From the NCBI GenBank assembly GCA_937864065.1, contig CALMIC010000152.1, positions 1-32,989 of the forward strand: a DNA stretch of 32,989 nt. The letters are read 5' to 3'. Every line of letters starts with the position of its first letter. The first letter of the stretch is position 1. Shown here piece by piece: positions 1-8,120 of the stretch. A program made the position numbers and the translations under genes. The stretch comes from an uncultured Cellvibrionales bacterium (lineage in GTDB: Bacteria; Pseudomonadota; Gammaproteobacteria; Pseudomonadales; UBA7239). Below the pieces are notes generated by a model. That model was not told the origin of the DNA. It worked only from the letters and a program-made list of their open reading frames with translations, and did not search any database.

Positions 1-837
1 GGCGTCGAGATCTTCTTCATGCAGGTTTTCGACCACAATTTTTTCCATGCCGACATGCACCCCGGCAATATTTTCGTCTCGACGCAACACCCGTCGCGGC
101 CGCAATACATTGCGATTGACTGTGCGATCGTCGGTTCGCTGTCGCGCGAGGACCAGTACTACCTCGCGCGCAACCTGCTCGCCATTTTCCGCCGCGACTA
201 CCATGAGGTGGCGCAACTGCACATCGAATGCGGCTGGGTGCCACCGCAGACGCGCGCGGCAGATTTCGAGGCGGCGATCCGCACCGTATGCGAGCCGATT
301 TTCGAGAAACCGATCAGCGAGATCTCCTTCGGCCAGATCCTCGTCAGCCTGTTCCAGACCGCGCGCCGCTTCGACATGAGCATCCAGCCCTCGCTGGTCC
401 TGCTGCAGAAAACCCTCCTCAATATCGAGGGGCTCGGCCGGCAGCTGTATCCGCAGCTCGACCTGTGGCAGACCGCGCTGCCATTCCTCGAGCGCTGGAT
501 CGTCAACCGCTACCATCCAAAGAACCTGCTGGCGGAAATCCGTCGCCACGGCCCCGGCTGGCTGGAGAAATTCCCCGAGGTGCCGGAGCTGCTGTTTGAT
601 GCCGCACAGCAGGTGCGCCGTTTCGAACAGGTCGCGCCAGCTATCCAGTCCACGGCACAGCAACTGGCCCTGCTGGAACAGCGCCAGCAGCAGTCGCGCC
701 GCCGCGGCCGCTTCGTCGCCCTGGGGCTGGTGCTGGCCGCACTGGCCTGGCCGCAATGGGGTGCTCAGCTGGCCAGTGTGCCGTGGCAGGCGGTGCTGCT
801 GTTTGCCGCCGGCCTGTGGTGGTTGTCGGCCGGCTGA
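1..837 (+). CDS. ubiB: UbiB, ubiquinone biosynthesis atypical kinase/ATPase (3' part)
   Basis: The reading frame is open from base 1 (GVEIFF...), so the gene is cut by the window edge and the ATG at 19 in the ORF track is internal. About 278 C-terminal residues are visible. UbiB is a membrane-associated atypical kinase/ATPase of the ADCK/ABC1 family needed for coenzyme Q synthesis. The kinase-like catalytic loop HADMHPGN is intact near the start, followed by the metal-binding Asp in AIDCAIVG, the conserved stretch [11 protein letters not shown], and [21 protein letters not shown]. The C-terminus has the two hydrophobic segments expected of the UbiB tail. The usual DFG/DCG triad reads DCA here. 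Upstream ubiquinone genes (ubiE, ubiJ) would be expected outside the window. Confidence 0.95.
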   Translation, partial: GVEIFFMQVFDHNFFHADMHPGNIFVSTQHPSRPQYIAIDCAIVGSLSREDQYYLARNLLAIFRRDYHEVAQLHIECGWVPPQTRAADFEAAIRTVCEPIFEKPISEISFGQILVSLFQTARRFDMSIQPSLVLLQKTLLNIEGLGRQLYPQLDLWQTALPFLERWIVNRYHPKNLLAEIRRHGPGWLEKFPEVPELLFDAAQQVRRFEQVAPAIQSTAQQLALLEQRQQQSRRRGRFVALGLVLAALAWPQWGAQLASVPWQAVLLFAAGLWWLSAG

Positions 838-868
838 GCCATCGGTTTTTCCCGCTCCGGTGCGCTGT

Positions 869-899
869 GCCAGCCGTGCTAGGCTGGCAGCCTTGGTTT
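869..899 (+). terminator. Possible weak terminator after ubiB
   Basis: A perfect 7-bp inverted repeat, GCCAGCC/GGCTGGC with a 6-base loop (869-888), lies in the 85-base gap between ubiB and the adaptor gene. It is followed by a T/G-rich stretch rather than a clean T-run, so termination would be inefficient at best. It could instead be a 5' UTR structure of the export operon. Confidence 0.3.
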
Positions 900-922
900 G
901 TGTGACAGGGGAATACTCCCGC

Positions 923-2094
923 ATGAAAAAAAGGTGGATTGTGGCCGGTGTGGCGGCGGTGCTGGTTGCAGGTGCCGTGCTGAAGGCGCGCGAGGGCAAG
1001 GAGCTGTTGTTGCCGGTGGCGGAGGCTGGCCTGGGCAATGTGACGTCGACCGTCTCCAACACCCGCGCCGGCACTATCAAGCCGTGCCAGCGTTCCGGCC
1101 TGTCGATGCCGCTCGGTGGCCGCGTGCAGAAACTGAACGTGAAGGAAGGCGACCGCGTCGAGGCCGGGCAGGTGTTGCTCGAATTGTGGAATGAAGACCA
1201 CAAGGCCAATGTCGCGCAGGCAGAAGCCAACCTCTCCGCCGCCACACATGAACAGCAACGCGCCTGCCTCAGTGCCGAGCAGAACGAGCGGGAAAACCGC
1301 CGTGCCCAGTCGCTGTACGAAAAGCGGCTGATCGCCAGCACGCAGGCCGAGGCGGCGCGCACGCTGGCCACGACGAGCCGGCAGGCCTGCCAGGCGGCTG
1401 AAGACCAGGTGAAGATGGCCAGTGCCAATCTCGACCTGGTGCGTGCGCGTTTCGACCTCACTTACCTGCGCGCGCCGTATGCCGGTGTCATTGCCGAAGT
1501 GAATAGCGAACTCGGTGAATATGTGACGCCGTCGCCTTCCGGCGTGCTGACCTTGCCGGCCGTCGAGATCATCGACGACTCGTGCATGTATGTCACCGCA
1601 CCGATCGACGAGGTGGACGCCATGCCGGTGCGTGTTGGCCAGCCTGCACGTATCACGCTCGACGCTTTCCGCGGCCAGAGCTTTGCCGGCCACGTCACGC
1701 GCATTGCGCCGTATGTGATGGAAGTCGAAAAGCAGGCGCGCACGGTGGATGTCGATGTGCGCTTCGACAGCTTCCCGAAAGATGTGCCCTTGCTGGTCGG
1801 CTACAGTGCCGATATCGAGATTGTGCTCGACGAACGCAGCAACGTGCTGCGTGTGCCGAGCGAGGCGATCATCGACAAGAAGGCGGTCTACATCCTCGAA
1901 GGTGGCGCAGGCGATGAGGCAGGTGTCGTGCGAAAGCGGGACATCACGGTCGGCCTGGCCAACTGGACGCAGAGTGAAGTGTTGTCCGGTGTGAAGGTGG
2001 GCGAGAAAATCGTGCTGACGCCGGATCGCGCCGGCCTGAAGGACGGTGCGAAGGCGCGCATTGATGCCGCTTCCAGCGCGGGGAAAGCTGCGCC

Positions 2095-2098
<4 letters not shown>
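923..2098 (+). CDS. Periplasmic adaptor (HlyD/MacA-like membrane fusion protein)
   Basis: A 391-residue membrane fusion protein that should link the inner-membrane ABC transporter encoded next to it to an outer-membrane channel. The ATG at 923 (AGGGGA upstream) is chosen over the ORF-track start at 596, which runs back into ubiB. It has an N-terminal signal anchor (WIVAGVAAVLVAGAVL), a lipoyl-like half motif (GGRVQKLNVKEGDRVEAGQ, about 65-83), an antiparallel coiled-coil hairpin (about 92-178), the second lipoyl half (YLRAPYAGVIAEV), and beta-barrel and membrane-proximal domains to the end. Cys115 and Cys156 sit at matching heights on the two hairpin helices. The TGA overlaps the GTG of the ATPase gene. 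No TolC-like gene is in the window, and the substrate cannot be told. Confidence 0.88.
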
Positions 2099-2774
<676 letters not shown>

Positions 2775-2778
<4 letters not shown>

Positions 2779-4013
2779 GTAACCAGGCCGGTATCCGCTG
2801 GGGCGACAGTGTGCTGTTCGCCCTGGTCGTGCTGCGCCGCTACCGTTTCCGCACCGGCATGATGTTGCTGGCCATGACACTTGCTGTCGGTTCGGTGATT
2901 GCTTTCACGGCACTCGGCGAAGGCGCGCGCGGTTTCGTGCGCAACGAGTTTGCTTCGATGGGCACCAACCTGCTGGTCGCGATGCCCGGGCGCAAGGAAA
3001 CCACCGGTGGTGGTGGCCCGCCTCCCGCCACCGGCACGGCAGCGCGTGATATCACGCTGGCCGACGTGAAGGCCTTGCGCGAACGCCTTCGCGGTGCCGA
3101 CATCATCTCGCCGCTGATGGCAGGCAAGATAGAAGTGTCGGCCAATTCGCGTGCGCGCGATGTGATGATTCTCGGCACCGATGCTGGGTATTTCACCGTG
3201 CGCAACTTGCAGGTGCTGAATGGCGAGATCCTGCCGGCGATCGACCTGGAGTTGGCGCAACCGGTCTGCGTCATCGGCAGCAAGGTGCGCGACGAGCTGT
3301 TCGGCAACCAGCAGGCGGTGGGCGAATGGTTGCGCATGGGTGACCGCCGCTTCCGCATCATCGGCGTGCTGGCCGGCAAGGCCGATGCATCGGGCTTTGA
3401 CCTCAGCGACGGTGTGCTGGTGCCAGTCGCTTCCACGCAGATGCTGTTCAATCGCCAGGGCCTGTTCCGCGTCATCGTGCAGCCGCGGCCGCATTACAAC
3501 CTCGACAAATTGCGCGATGAAATGCTCGCGGCTTTTCGCGAACTGCACCAGGGTGAGGAAGATGTCACCGTCGTCAAGCCCGACTCGATGCTGCAGACCT
3601 TTGACCAGATTTTCGGCGCGCTGACGCTCGCTGTCGGCGCCATTGCGGCGATCAGCCTGCTGGTCGCCGGCGTGCTGGTGATGAACCTCACCTGGATCAG
3701 CGTGTCGCAACGCACCAAGGAAATCGGCCTGCTGAAGGCGCTCGGTGCGTCACACACCCAGGTGAGGCGGCTGTTCCTGCTGGAATCGGTGCTGTTGTGT
3801 GCCGCCGGTGCCGTGTGCGGCGTGCTGGTGGGTGAGTTGCTGGTGTTGCTCGGCCGCCTGTTGTGGCCAACCGTGCCGTTTGCCGCGCCGGCGTGGGCGG
3901 TGGTGTTTTCCGTGCTGGTCGCGCTGTTTTCCGGGCTGTTGTTTGCCTGGCTGCCTGCCAGCCGGGCGGCGCGCCAGCAGCCGGTCGATGCGCTGGCAGG
4001 CAGGACGACATGA
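2775..4013 (+). CDS. ABC transporter permease 1 (MacB_PCD/FtsX family)
   Basis: A 412-residue permease of the type III (MacB/LolC-E) fold. It has an N-terminal membrane helix (MMLLAMTLAVGSVIAFTAL), a large periplasmic domain with the family pattern VCVIGSKVRDELFG and RFRIIGVLAGK, and three C-terminal helices beginning at LTLAVGAIAAISLLVAG. The cytoplasmic coupling motif QRTKEIGLLKALGAS touches the ATPase. A Gly/Pro-rich loop (TTGGGGPPPATG) near residue 80 is longer than in the partner permease. The ATG overlaps the ATPase stop. The next permease starts 10 bases after this stop. Confidence 0.9.
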
Positions 4014-4023
4014 GGCTGCCGGG

Positions 4024-5220
4024 ATGAGAACTGTCGACGGTTTGCAATGGATACGCCGTTCGCTCGATGCCGGGCGCTTGCGCACCTGGCTCACTGCGCT
4101 CGGCATCGCCATCGGTATTGCTGCGGTGGTGCTGCTCACCGCGATCGGCGAGGGTTTGCGTGTCTACGTCATGGACAGCTTTTCGCAATTCGGTTCGCGC
4201 ATTGTGAAAGTCACGCCAGGCAAGAACCAGACCATGGGCATGGCCGGCGTGCTGAGTACCGTGCGGCCACTGACGATTGCCGACAGCGTGGCCTTGCGGC
4301 AATTGCGCGATGTGAAATATGTGGTGCCGATCGTGACAGGCACTGGTCATGTCGAATCGGCAGACCGTTCGCGCGATACCGATGTTTTCGGTGTCGGTCA
4401 TGACGCGCCCGAAGCGTGGCAGATGCCGGTGGCGCTCGGCAGTTTCCTGCCGGCGGATGATCCCGGCAACACGCGTCCTTTTGTCGTGCTCGGCAGCAAG
4501 TTGCGCAGTGAATTGTTTGGCGAAGCCAACCCGCTCGGGCAGTTCGTGCGCATTGGCGGAGCGCGATTCCGTGTTGTCGGTGTCATGGAGCCGAAAGGGG
4601 ATTTCCTCGGCATGGATCTCGACGAGATTGCCTACATCCCGGCCGACCGCGCACTGCAGTTGTTCAACCGCGTCAACCTGCAGGAGATGGACGTGGTCTT
4701 CACGGAAAACACCACGTCGGCGGAAATCTCCGAGCGCATACGCCAGCGTTTCCGCGAGCTGCATGGCGATGACGACATCACACTGTTTACGCAGGATGAC
4801 ATGCTCGCCAGCCTCGACCGTATCCTCGGTATGCTGACGATGGCGGTGGGTGCGCTTGGCAGTATTTCACTGCTTGTCGGTGGCGTCGGCGTGCTGACGA
4901 TCATGAGCACCACGCTGCGTGAGCGCACGGCCGAGATCGGCCTGTTGCGCGCACTCGGCACCACGCAGGGCCAGCTGCTGGGGTTGTTCCTCGGCGAAGC
5001 CATTGTGCTGGCGCTGCTCGGTGGCCTGCTGGGGCTGGCGGCCGTCGGCAGCCTGCTAGGCCTGCTGAAGCTGCTGGTGCCGGCGATGCCGGTGCAGGTG
5101 CAACCGTTTTACTTCATCCTGTCACTGGGTTTGTCGGCGGCAGTCGGCTTGCTGTCCGGGATCGCGCCGGCCTGGCAGGCCTCACGGGTGGATCCGATCG
5201 AGGCTTTGCGTGCAGAATGA
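4024..5220 (+). CDS. ABC transporter permease 2 (MacB_PCD/FtsX family)
   Basis: A 398-residue second permease, similar in layout to permease 1 but clearly diverged. It has a first helix (WLTALGIAIGIAAVVLLTAI), a periplasmic domain containing FVVLGSKLRSELFG and FRVVGVMEPKGDFLG, and three C-terminal helices starting at MAVGALGSISLLVGGVGVL. The motif RERTAEIGLLRALGTT contacts the ATPase. The ORF-track start (3799) lies inside permease 1; the ATG at 4024 starts the recognisable domain. Two dissimilar permeases with one ATPase recall LolCDE, but the HlyD-type adaptor argues for a MacAB/YknXYZ-like exporter. It is the last gene of the operon by spacing: 84 bases separate it from the next gene. Confidence 0.9.
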   Translation: MRTVDGLQWIRRSLDAGRLRTWLTALGIAIGIAAVVLLTAIGEGLRVYVMDSFSQFGSRIVKVTPGKNQTMGMAGVLSTVRPLTIADSVALRQLRDVKYVVPIVTGTGHVESADRSRDTDVFGVGHDAPEAWQMPVALGSFLPADDPGNTRPFVVLGSKLRSELFGEANPLGQFVRIGGARFRVVGVMEPKGDFLGMDLDEIAYIPADRALQLFNRVNLQEMDVVFTENTTSAEISERIRQRFRELHGDDDITLFTQDDMLASLDRILGMLTMAVGALGSISLLVGGVGVLTIMSTTLRERTAEIGLLRALGTTQGQLLGLFLGEAIVLALLGGLLGLAAVGSLLGLLKLLVPAMPVQVQPFYFILSLGLSAAVGLLSGIAPAWQASRVDPIEALRAE

Positions 5221-5304
5221 CCCGGTTGTCGAAAGCGTGCGCCATACCTGTCGCGAACAGGGCGAGCGCTGATACTCGTCCACCTCTTAAAGAGCCGGTA
5301 CACC

Positions 5305-5727
5305 ATGAGCCGCAACCTGCATAACCTCGCGATCTATTCCGACCGGATGGCCAAAGGCGATTACGACGCCGTGTACGACTACTTTGCCGAAACATTCATG
5401 AGCCATGTCACCGAGCGGGTGGTGCCGGAGCGCGTGGGTACCGACATCCGCGGCCATGAGAAGGACTTCTGGGAAAACGCCAAACAGGCTTTTCCTGACG
5501 ACATGAAGTTCGAGGTGAACCTGGTGCTGGAAAGTGGCGACCATATTGTCTCCAACTGGACATTGTCCGGCACACACAACGGCGGTTCCTATTACGATGT
5601 GCCGCCGTCAGGCCGTTTTGTCACCATCAACGGTACAGCGATCCTGCGTTTCGAGGACGGCAAGGTGGTCGAGCACTGGGGTGGCCCGCACTGCATGAAG
5701 GGTGTGGGGCTGGTCAACGAGGCCTGA
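5305..5727 (+). CDS. SnoaL-like/NTF2-fold small protein
   Basis: A 140-residue protein with the SnoaL ester-cyclase pattern. It has an N-terminal helix pair (YSDRMAKGDYDAVYDYFAETF), a central AFPDDMKFEVNLVLESGDHIV, GTHNGGSYYDVPPSGR, and a C-terminal IRFEDGKVVEHW equivalent (LRFEDGKVVEHWGG). Proteins of this fold bind small hydrophobic ligands. Some are aldol-type cyclases, but most stand-alone bacterial members have no known substrate. After EHW the family usually has a D-x-x-x-L pattern; here it reads GGPHCMKGVG, so catalysis should not be assumed. A weak CTGTCG-17-GATACT pair (5248-5276) may be its promoter. The rnpB promoter begins 12 bases after the stop codon. Confidence 0.75.
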   Translation: MSRNLHNLAIYSDRMAKGDYDAVYDYFAETFMSHVTERVVPERVGTDIRGHEKDFWENAKQAFPDDMKFEVNLVLESGDHIVSNWTLSGTHNGGSYYDVPPSGRFVTINGTAILRFEDGKVVEHWGGPHCMKGVGLVNEA

Positions 5728-5738
5728 ACAAGCCGCAA

Positions 5739-5767
5739 TTGTCTTCCGCCAGGGCAGGCCTTAACCT
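5739..5767 (+). promoter_or_regulatory. rnpB sigma-70 promoter
   Basis: TTGTCT (5739-5744) and TAACCT (5762-5767) are separated by exactly 17 bases. A start 6-8 bases downstream would be at about 5773-5775, which coincides with the first base pair of the rnpB P1 helix. Confidence 0.65.
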
Positions 5768-5772
5768 AGCGC

Positions 5773-6120
5773 GCGGAGTTGGCCAGGCAACCGCTGCCTT
5801 TCGGGGTGGAGGAAAGTCCGGGCTCCACAGGGCAAGGTGCCAGGTAACGCCTGGGCGGCGCGAGCCGACGGACAGTGCAACAGAGAGCAAACCGCCGAAC
5901 GGCCGTAAGGTGCGTGGCAAGGGTGAAACGGTGCGGTAAGAGCGCACCGCGAGTCTGGTAACAGACCGGCACGGCAAACCCCACCTGGAGCAAGACCAAA
6001 TAGGCACCCTTTGGCGCGGCCCGCGTCGGGTGCGGGTAGGTCGCTTGAGGCCTGCGGTGACGCAGGTCCCAGATGAATGGTTGCCCAAGACAGAACCCGG
6101 CTTATCGGCCGACTCCGCCA
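5773..6120 (+). ncRNA. rnpB: RNase P RNA (bacterial type A)
   Basis: The catalytic RNA of RNase P, which trims the 5' leader of tRNA precursors. Conserved blocks are plain: GAGGAAAGTCCGGGCTCCA near the 5' side, GCCAGGTAACGCCTGGG, GTGCAACAGAGAGCAAACCG, the GGGTGAAACGGTGCGGTAAGAG core, and the 3' CAGAACCCGGCTTATCGGCC. The ends are set by helix P1, where GCGGAGTTGGCC (5773-5784) pairs with GGCCGACTCCGC (6107-6118) with one G-U. The length of about 348 bases fits type A. The GGTGCGGGTAGG segment matches the region that pairs with tRNA CCA ends in relatives. A TTTTT run follows P1 directly (6121-6125). The ORFs drawn over this region in the ORF track are artefacts. Confidence 0.97.
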
Positions 6121-6310
6121 TTTTTAGAACTTTTCCCTCGAATTTATCCCTGATTTATATCCTTGCGACAGCTGAACCTGAGGTTTTACTTTAGGTTTGC
6201 AGTGCATTTTCCTGATTTTCCTTGTTTTTGTACTTTTGCGAACTGGTGCCGAACGTGCCGCGATCTGCGGCCAACGTGTGGCGAAGTGTCGCTAACGCGC
6301 AGTGGTTGGC

Positions 6311-6339
6311 TTGACAAGGATTTTGCCCCCCTTTAGTGT
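6311..6339 (+). promoter_or_regulatory. Pmra promoter of the dcw cluster
   Basis: A perfect -35 box TTGACA (6311-6316) is followed after 17 bases by TAGTGT (6334-6339) as a weak -10. The sequence resembles the Pmra region of other gammaproteobacteria, where TTGACAAG also precedes the MraZ boxes. A weak -10 with a consensus -35 suits a regulated promoter. The stretch between rnpB and this promoter (6126-6310) is relatively AT-rich at first and contains a small GCCGC-GATCT-GCGGC hairpin (6257-6271) but no ORF that I can support. Confidence 0.7.
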
Positions 6340-6345
6340 GGCCTT

Positions 6346-6380
6346 GTGGTGAAAAGTGGGTCAAAGTGGCGAATACTGGA
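6346..6380 (+). promoter_or_regulatory. MraZ operator: four TGG repeats with 10-bp period
   Basis: TGG occurs at 6347, 6357, 6367 and 6377, exactly one helical turn apart: GTGGTGAAAA, GTGGGTCAAA, GTGGCGAATA, then the weaker CTGGATTCGC. The family is known to bind tandem TGGGN or AAAGTGG repeats at its own promoter as a ring-shaped oligomer. The position between Pmra and the mraZ start supports negative autoregulation of the whole cluster. An extra TGG at 6339 is out of phase by two bases. Confidence 0.82.
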
Positions 6381-6416
6381 TTCGCCGTGGCCCGTCTGCC
6401 CAGGGAACAAGCCCCC

Positions 6417-6860
6417 ATGTTCAGAGGCATAGCGGAAATCAGTCTCGATCCCAAAGGTCGGCTGGCGATTCCGGCCAAGTACCGTGAGGTACTGGCCGAG
6501 CTGTGCCGTGGCCAGCTGGTGGCAACCATTGACCTGCGCGACGCCTGCCTGCGCCTCTACCCGCTGCCGGTCTGGCAGGAGATCGAGGCCCAGCTGGAGG
6601 CGCTGCCGAGCACCGACCCTGCCTCGCGTCGCGTACAGCGCCTGCTGTTGGGTCACGCCAGCGATCTTGAGATGGATGGCAGCGGCCGTGTGCTGTTGCC
6701 CGCGACGCTGCGCAAGTACGCCCAGCTGGACAGGAAGCTGGTGCTGGTGGGCCTGGTCAACAAATTCGAATTGTGGAGCGAAGAGAACTGGCAGCGTTGC
6801 CATGACGCCAATGCCGGTGAGTTCGAGCTGCCAGCGGCCCTCGCTGCGATTGCACTGTAG
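6417..6860 (+). CDS. mraZ: MraZ, transcriptional regulator of the dcw cluster
   Basis: 147 residues with two AbrB/SpoVT-like halves, each marked by the family loop: DPKGRLAIP (about 13-21) and DGSGRVLLP (about 82-90). MraZ binds tandem repeats in its own promoter and lowers dcw transcription; in E. coli it is itself opposed by RsmH. The start [11 protein letters not shown] at 6417 matches the family N-terminus and has AGGGAA ten bases upstream. The ORF-track start at 6336 is a GTG inside the operator region and is rejected. The first gene of the cluster; rsmH begins 7 bases after its stop. Confidence 0.96.
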   Translation: MFRGIAEISLDPKGRLAIPAKYREVLAELCRGQLVATIDLRDACLRLYPLPVWQEIEAQLEALPSTDPASRRVQRLLLGHASDLEMDGSGRVLLPATLRKYAQLDRKLVLVGLVNKFELWSEENWQRCHDANAGEFELPAALAAIAL

Positions 6861-6867
6861 GGCTGCC

Positions 6868-7815
6868 ATGAGTGAATTCGCCCACACCACCGTTCTGTTG
6901 CACGAAGCGGTAGACGCCCTGATGGTGAAGCCTGACGGTATCTACATTGATGGCACCTATGGGCGCGGCGGCCACACCGCGCTGCTGCTGTCGCGCCTGT
7001 CGCCGGCCGGTCGCCTGTTGGCGCTCGACCGCGACCCGCAAGCAGTCGCCTGTGCCAATGCGCAACATGGCTCCGACAGCCGTTTTTCGATCGTGCAGGC
7101 CAATTTTTCAGCCATGCACGCAGTGGCGCAGCAGCGCGACCTGTTGGGCCGTGTCGATGGCATCCTGCTCGATATCGGCGTGTCATCGCCGCAGCTGGAT
7201 GATGCCAGTCGGGGTTTCAGCTTCATGCAGGATGGCCCGCTCGACATGCGCATGAACCCGCAGGCCGGGATCAGTGCCGCCGAGTGGATCAACCGGGCGC
7301 CAGTCGACGAGTTGGCGACGGTATTCCGCGACTATGGCGAGGAGCGCCATGCCAAGCGTATCGCCAATGCCATCGGCAAGGCGCGGGTTGAGCTGCCATT
7401 CACGCGCACACTACAGCTCGCCGAAGTCGTGGCGGCGGCCAACCCGGCGTGGGAGAAGCACAAGCACCCGGCGACGCGTGTGTTCCAGGCGATCCGCATT
7501 TTTATCAATGACGAGCTGGGTGAACTGCAGCGTGCACTGCAGGACGGCATAGCGGTGCTGGCGGCTGGCGGGCGCATGGCGGTCATTGCCTTCCATTCGC
7601 TGGAAGATCGCATCGTCAAACAGTTCTTCCGCGAGCAGAGCCGCGGTCGAGAGTTGCCGCGCCATATCCCGGTCACCGGCAAGCCGGAAGGGCAGACGCT
7701 GAAGCTCGTCGGCAAGGCTATCCGTGCCAGCGAGGCGGAAGTGGCAAGCAATCCGCGCGCGCGCAGCGCCGTGTTGCGTGTGGCGGAAAAGTTGCCAGTC
7801 GGGGTGGCGGCATGA
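6868..7815 (+). CDS. rsmH: 16S rRNA m4C1402 methyltransferase RsmH (MraW)
   Basis: 315 residues. RsmH methylates N4 of C1402 in the 16S rRNA decoding centre using S-adenosylmethionine. Visible marks are the N-terminal [13 protein letters not shown], the SAM-binding [39 protein letters not shown], the RGFSF segment, and the C-terminal [14 protein letters not shown] with [14 protein letters not shown]. The start at 6868 is chosen because the ORF-track start (6484) would run through mraZ in another frame. Its TGA overlaps the ftsL ATG by 4 bases. Confidence 0.97.
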   Translation: MSEFAHTTVLLHEAVDALMVKPDGIYIDGTYGRGGHTALLLSRLSPAGRLLALDRDPQAVACANAQHGSDSRFSIVQANFSAMHAVAQQRDLLGRVDGILLDIGVSSPQLDDASRGFSFMQDGPLDMRMNPQAGISAAEWINRAPVDELATVFRDYGEERHAKRIANAIGKARVELPFTRTLQLAEVVAAANPAWEKHKHPATRVFQAIRIFINDELGELQRALQDGIAVLAAGGRMAVIAFHSLEDRIVKQFFREQSRGRELPRHIPVTGKPEGQTLKLVGKAIRASEAEVASNPRARSAVLRVAEKLPVGVAA

Positions 7816-8120
7816 ACGCGCCGCAGCAGGAAAAGAATCTCGAGATCAGTGTGTTCGGCCTGTTCTGCCTGGTGTTGCTGGTGCTGTCAGTGATGGGCTC
7901 GGCGCTCGGCGTTATCGTGTCGGCGTTCGAGAACCGGCGTTACCTCGCCGAACTGGAGGGATTGCGCGCCGAAGCGCGCGACATGCAGGTGCTATGGGGG
8001 CAGTACCTGGTCGAGAAGAGCACGTGGGCTGCCTACAGCCGTGTGCATGACATGGCGGTGCAGGGTTTGCAGATGGAAGCGCCGAAGCCTGACCAGATCA
8101 CTATCGTGAAGGTGCAGTGA
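7812..8120 (+). CDS. ftsL: Cell division protein FtsL
   Basis: A 102-residue bitopic protein with a short cytoplasmic tail, one membrane helix ([25 protein letters not shown]) and a periplasmic coiled coil starting at [19 protein letters not shown]. FtsL forms the FtsQLB complex that activates septal synthesis by FtsWI. Sequence conservation of FtsL is low, so the call rests on topology, size and position between rsmH and ftsI. The motif [15 protein letters not shown] matches the FtsL pattern for W/R residues after the coiled coil. Overlaps rsmH by 4 bases (ATGA) and ftsI by 1 base. Confidence 0.93.
   Translation: MNAPQQEKNLEISVFGLFCLVLLVLSVMGSALGVIVSAFENRRYLAELEGLRAEARDMQVLWGQYLVEKSTWAAYSRVHDMAVQGLQMEAPKPDQITIVKVQ

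Noticed and set aside
641-1693. Long minus-strand ORFs opposite the export operon and the dcw genes
   Set aside because: They are antisense shadows of GC-rich coding regions with Arg/His/Ala-rich translations and no family features.
5739-6121. ORFs drawn on both strands between the SnoaL-like gene and mraZ
   Set aside because: They lie over rnpB, whose conserved blocks and P1 pairing explain the sequence fully.
6171-6200. AACCT/AGGTT repeats after rnpB as its terminator
   Set aside because: Pairing needs bulges and no T-run follows; the rnpB 3' processing site is set by P1 and the exact terminator is unclear.
6336-6416. Upstream start of mraZ at 6336
   Set aside because: It is a GTG inside the MraZ operator; the family N-terminus begins at 6417.
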